Assembly (NCBI GenBank): GCA_964372035.1 | Contig: CAYJPK010000080.1 | Span: 1 to 9,055 of the forward strand | Direction of reading: 5' to 3' | Length of the DNA: 9,055 bases | Source: CAYJPK01 sp964372035 | GTDB lineage: Bacteria > Desulfobacterota > Desulfovibrionia > Desulfovibrionales > Desulfovibrionaceae | Shown: in pieces, positions 6,824-9,055 of the stretch | Layout of the letters: the number at the start of each line of letters is the position of its first letter | Position numbering within the stretch: position 1 is the first letter of the stretch | The notes under the pieces: generated by a model | What the model was told of the DNA's origin: nothing | Database searches by the model: none | The model's input: the letters and a program-made list of their open reading frames with translations, nothing else | Translations under genes and position numbers: made by a program

Positions 6824-7762
6824 ATGTCAGTGATTAAAAAATTCTTTGATGATACAGATAAATTAACATTTAGAGATGTAATGTTTGTTATTTTAACACA
6901 AATTGTTTTATTTTTACTCATTATTTTAATTGTTTGGGGAAGTCAAAAACTATATTCTTCTATAGATGAAGTTGAATTTCCAAGTGGCTATAGTCTAATG
7001 ACTACTGTCGATTCAACTGAAAAAGAAAAAGGTGTTGATCTTATTAACGCTATAACTAGTCAGCTAAGATATGAACTTGACTCGACTTTTGGTTGGAGTG
7101 CAAATGACATTATTTTTAATAAATTTATTCTAGATAATAGAGCTTATAGACAATATGGTGTTTATAATGCCACAAAAACAATCGTTGATTTCTTTTCAAC
7201 TGATATTGCAAAACTTGGTTCAAGTGATAAAGAAAACAATGATTTATATTCTGCTAGAATGAATTATTTAGCTCTTAGCCCATCACGCTGGGGATTTTTA
7301 TTTATTCCGTCTGCTGAGTCTTCATACAAAGAAGGTTTAAAGCTTATTGATAAATATACTGAGGACTTAAAGGCTGATAAAGCAATTTATAATTTGCGTT
7401 CTGACGATATTTACAATGGTTTAAATTTGATTTTAGGCGATAGGCTTTTGGGCTATGCTATTGGTTCTTTACAAGCTACAAAAGAAGATAGTTTTACAAC
7501 AGTTGATAATAAAATTTATGAAGTTCAAGGTATGGCTATTGTTATTCGTGATTTCTTTAGAGCTTTATATGTTTTATATCCTGAAATGGCAGAAAAAAAT
7601 AATCAACAAAATTACGATGTTGCTTTAGATTATTTGGACAAAATTTGTAATTACAATCCACTTATTGTAACTACTAGTTTTAATTCACCTGAGCTTATTA
7701 TTTCTTACCTTTTGTTTGCAAAAAATAGAATTGAAGATATAAAAAATAGTATTAGAATTTAA
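6824..7762 (+). CDS. DUF2333-like single-pass membrane protein
   Basis: This is an uncharacterised protein of 312 residues, the usual size of the DUF2333 (COG5345) family found in proteobacteria. Residues 1-18 are cytoplasmic, residues 19-39 form one membrane helix, and the rest is a mainly helical domain with no signal peptidase site, probably facing the periplasm. Blocks recalled from the family are a Leu/Ile-rich helix leading to G90-W-S-A-N-D95, L103-D-N105, A164-E-S-S-Y-K-E-G171, Y189-N-L-R192 with D194, D228-N-K-I-Y-E-V-Q-G236 and a C-terminal S288-P block. No catalytic motif is visible. AAGGAG sits 8 nt before the ATG. A downstream gap of 98 nt holding a stem-loop separates it from the AI-2E-type gene in the same direction. 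Family assignment rests on remembered similarity; no function is proposed. Confidence 0.75.
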   Translation: MSVIKKFFDDTDKLTFRDVMFVILTQIVLFLLIILIVWGSQKLYSSIDEVEFPSGYSLMTTVDSTEKEKGVDLINAITSQLRYELDSTFGWSANDIIFNKFILDNRAYRQYGVYNATKTIVDFFSTDIAKLGSSDKENNDLYSARMNYLALSPSRWGFLFIPSAESSYKEGLKLIDKYTEDLKADKAIYNLRSDDIYNGLNLILGDRLLGYAIGSLQATKEDSFTTVDNKIYEVQGMAIVIRDFFRALYVLYPEMAEKNNQQNYDVALDYLDKICNYNPLIVTTSFNSPELIISYLLFAKNRIEDIKNSIRI

Positions 7763-7782
7763 GTATCACTCTATTTGATTGT

Positions 7783-7810
7783 TTGTCGTGTTTTTATATG
7801 CTGTTATCAT
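7783..7810 (+). promoter_or_regulatory. candidate promoter overlapping the 7797-7832 palindrome
   Basis: TTGTCG (7783-7788, four of six) and TATCAT (7805-7810, five of six) are 16 bp apart. The -10 would lie inside the left arm of the palindrome. Transcription would then begin within its loop, near 7817. Confidence 0.3.
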
Positions 7811-7832
7811 ATGTTTTTATGGTAACAGCATA
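7797..7832. repeat. 14-bp stem-loop between the DUF2333-like and AI-2E-type genes
   Basis: The left arm 7797-7810 pairs with 7819-7832: thirteen Watson-Crick pairs and one U-G pair (7807/7822) around an 8-nt loop. The core is ATGCTGTTA/TAACAGCAT. No T-run follows on either strand (AATTTATAAA on plus), so it is a poor intrinsic terminator. It may be a transcript-stabilising or attenuating hairpin, a weak terminator, or a protein-binding palindrome. It ends 18 nt before the GAGGT ribosome-binding site of the next gene. Confidence 0.75.
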
Positions 7833-7860
7833 ATTTATAAATATAAAATTGAGGTAACTC

Positions 7861-8988
7861 ATGAATAATTCTCAAGAAAATAATAAAAATGATATTGACG
7901 ACTTGCAAGAAAATGATTTGCAAAATGATCTTTGTAGTAAACAAGATGGCTTGCTCGAAAAGTCTTCGTTTATACTTTGCCTTATAGGGATTTCTTTATT
8001 GTTTTGTGTGCTCGTTGAACCATTTGCAAAGGTTTTCTTTTGGGCTTGTGTATTAGCTCTTGTATTTTACCCTATTTTTTCTTACTTTAATGAAAGAAAA
8101 ATAAACGCTAACAATAGCGCATTATTAACTGTAACTATATGTTTTGTTTTACTTATTATTCCTATTATCTTTTTGCTACTTTCATTAATTCAAGAGGGAA
8201 CAGCCTTTTATAACTTAGTCAAAGGACAATCCTTAGAACCCTCGTTTTATGTAAATCAAGTAATTGAAGCTTTTCCTGTGCTTAATAAAGTTTTATACTA
8301 CTTTAATATTAATATTAAAACATTAGATGTGACAATTAATGAATGGACAACAGTCGCATATACTTTTATTGCGCAAAAAGCCTTGGCAGTTGGTAGTGAA
8401 ACCTTAAACCTTACGATTGATGTTGTAATGATGCTTTATCTCATGTTTTTTATGATTCGTGATGGAATGTTTTTAAGAGACTTACTCATTAAAGCACTTC
8501 CACTTGGAGATGAACGTGAGCATTTACTGCTTAGCAAATTTGCAGAAGTTACTCGTGCTACTATCAAGGGTACACTTGTTGTCGCTATAGTGCAGGGGGC
8601 TTTAGGAGGGCTTGCATTTTTTGTACTAGAAGTTAATGGTGCTATCTTGTGGGGGACTATTATGATTTTATTATCATTTGTTCCTGTTGTAGGTGTGGCT
8701 ATTGTCTGGCTTCCTGTTGCAATTTATTTTCTAGCTGTTGGAACTTGGGTAAAGGGTGTCATTTTAATACTTTTTGGTGTTTTTGTTATTGGACTCGTAG
8801 ACAATGTGCTTCGCCCAATTTTAGTTGGACGTGATACAAAATTGCCAGATTATTTAGTACTGCTTAGTACGTTAGGTGGCTTTACCTTGTTTGGCTTTAC
8901 AGGCTTTATTGTCGGTCCACTTATTGCTGTTCTTTTTGTAACCTTCTGGAATATTTTTATTTGTGATTTTAACCATTGTAAAATATAA
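7861..8988 (+). CDS. AI-2E family transporter (PerM/YdiK-type membrane protein)
   Basis: This is a multi-pass inner-membrane protein of 375 residues, typical for the family. Members have been linked to autoinducer-2 export, Na+/H+ antiport or permease roles, and the substrate cannot be predicted. After a polar N-terminus, hydrophobic segments lie near 34-52, 54-72, 87-109, 183-199, 238-256, 260-290, 298-316 and 331-363. The long soluble stretch at 110-180 between the third and fourth segments is family-typical. The strongest signature is D314-N-V-L-R-P319, then P329-D and a Gly-rich run from G339 to G352-P353. A cytoplasmic stretch with R232 and K236 precedes the fifth segment. The first 30 residues are unusual: rich in Asn, Asp, Gln and Glu, with a repeated DLQ(E/N)(N)D pattern. 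GAGGT lies 5 nt before the ATG and supports this start. The family is secure, the transported substrate unknown. Confidence 0.9.
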   Translation: MNNSQENNKNDIDDLQENDLQNDLCSKQDGLLEKSSFILCLIGISLLFCVLVEPFAKVFFWACVLALVFYPIFSYFNERKINANNSALLTVTICFVLLIIPIIFLLLSLIQEGTAFYNLVKGQSLEPSFYVNQVIEAFPVLNKVLYYFNINIKTLDVTINEWTTVAYTFIAQKALAVGSETLNLTIDVVMMLYLMFFMIRDGMFLRDLLIKALPLGDEREHLLLSKFAEVTRATIKGTLVVAIVQGALGGLAFFVLEVNGAILWGTIMILLSFVPVVGVAIVWLPVAIYFLAVGTWVKGVILILFGVFVIGLVDNVLRPILVGRDTKLPDYLVLLSTLGGFTLFGFTGFIVGPLIAVLFVTFWNIFICDFNHCKI

Positions 8989-9055
8989 ATGACTTTGTCT
9001 GAAAAAATAGTTTGACTTTGTCACTTTAATTAGTCGATGATGAAAAACATGTTAA
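8989..9055. other. AT-rich 3' flank with a 10-bp direct repeat
   Basis: TGACTTTGTC occurs at 8990-8999 and again at 9013-9022, 23 bp apart start to start. No hairpin terminator is visible before the window ends. TTGACT at 9012-9017 resembles a -35, but no good -10 follows within view. Confidence 0.4.

Noticed and set aside
8649..8834. 61-codon plus-strand open frame rich in Cys, Trp and Phe
   Set aside because: It is a shifted-frame shadow of the membrane segments of the AI-2E-type gene; its Cys-richness comes from frame-shifted Val/Leu codons.
8990..9022. attachment site or CRISPR-like repeat
   Set aside because: Only two 10-bp copies are present, with no integrase, further repeats or uniform spacers.
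9037..9055. possible start of a new gene (ATGATG at 9037)
   Set aside because: No ribosome-binding site precedes it, and only six codons are visible before the window ends.

Overview
The window is AT-rich DNA (roughly one third G+C by eye) from a Gram-negative bacterium. A lipoprotein-type 5'-nucleotidase, a Sec-exported nucleoside hydrolase, an Escherichia coli-like GlmS and a DUF2333-like membrane protein all suggest a proteobacterium. The lineage cannot be fixed more closely from sequence alone. There is no sign of phage, IS element, CRISPR, tRNA or rRNA. Seven protein genes (one cut by the left edge) fill most of the window, and no gene-free stretch exceeds about 190 bases.

Layout. (1) <1-764, minus: the N-terminal 254 codons of a TMEM43-like membrane protein whose tail becomes a tandem Asn/Gln/Met repeat at the window edge. 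(2) 765-944: a divergent control region with a CRP-like palindrome. (3) 945-3701, plus: a two-gene unit of an exported 5'-nucleotidase lipoprotein and an exported nucleoside hydrolase 12 nt downstream, closed by a hairpin terminator. (4) 3804-4586, minus: a PHP-family phosphatase of the histidinol-phosphatase type, convergent with unit 3 and divergent from glmS. (5) 4815-6632, plus: glmS with its own near-consensus sigma-70 promoter and a strong terminator. (6) 6824-7762, plus: a DUF2333-like single-pass membrane protein. (7) 7861-8988, plus: an AI-2E/PerM-type multi-pass membrane protein, separated from gene 6 by a 14-bp stem-loop.

How the genes work together. The clearest functional unit is region 3. 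Outside the cytoplasm, the first enzyme can strip phosphate from nucleotides and the second can split the resulting nucleosides into base and ribose, so together they would form a scavenging route for purines/pyrimidines, ribose and phosphate. glmS is a housekeeping enzyme that feeds UDP-GlcNAc for peptidoglycan and LPS. The PHP phosphatase is away from any his genes, so its substrate is uncertain. The remaining three genes encode membrane proteins without firm roles.

I found no clear previously undescribed multi-gene system. The items most worth a second look are the paired exported nucleotide-degrading operon with its CRP-like site, the atypical active site of the nucleoside hydrolase, the repeat-tailed TMEM43 homologue, and the palindrome upstream of the AI-2E-type gene.
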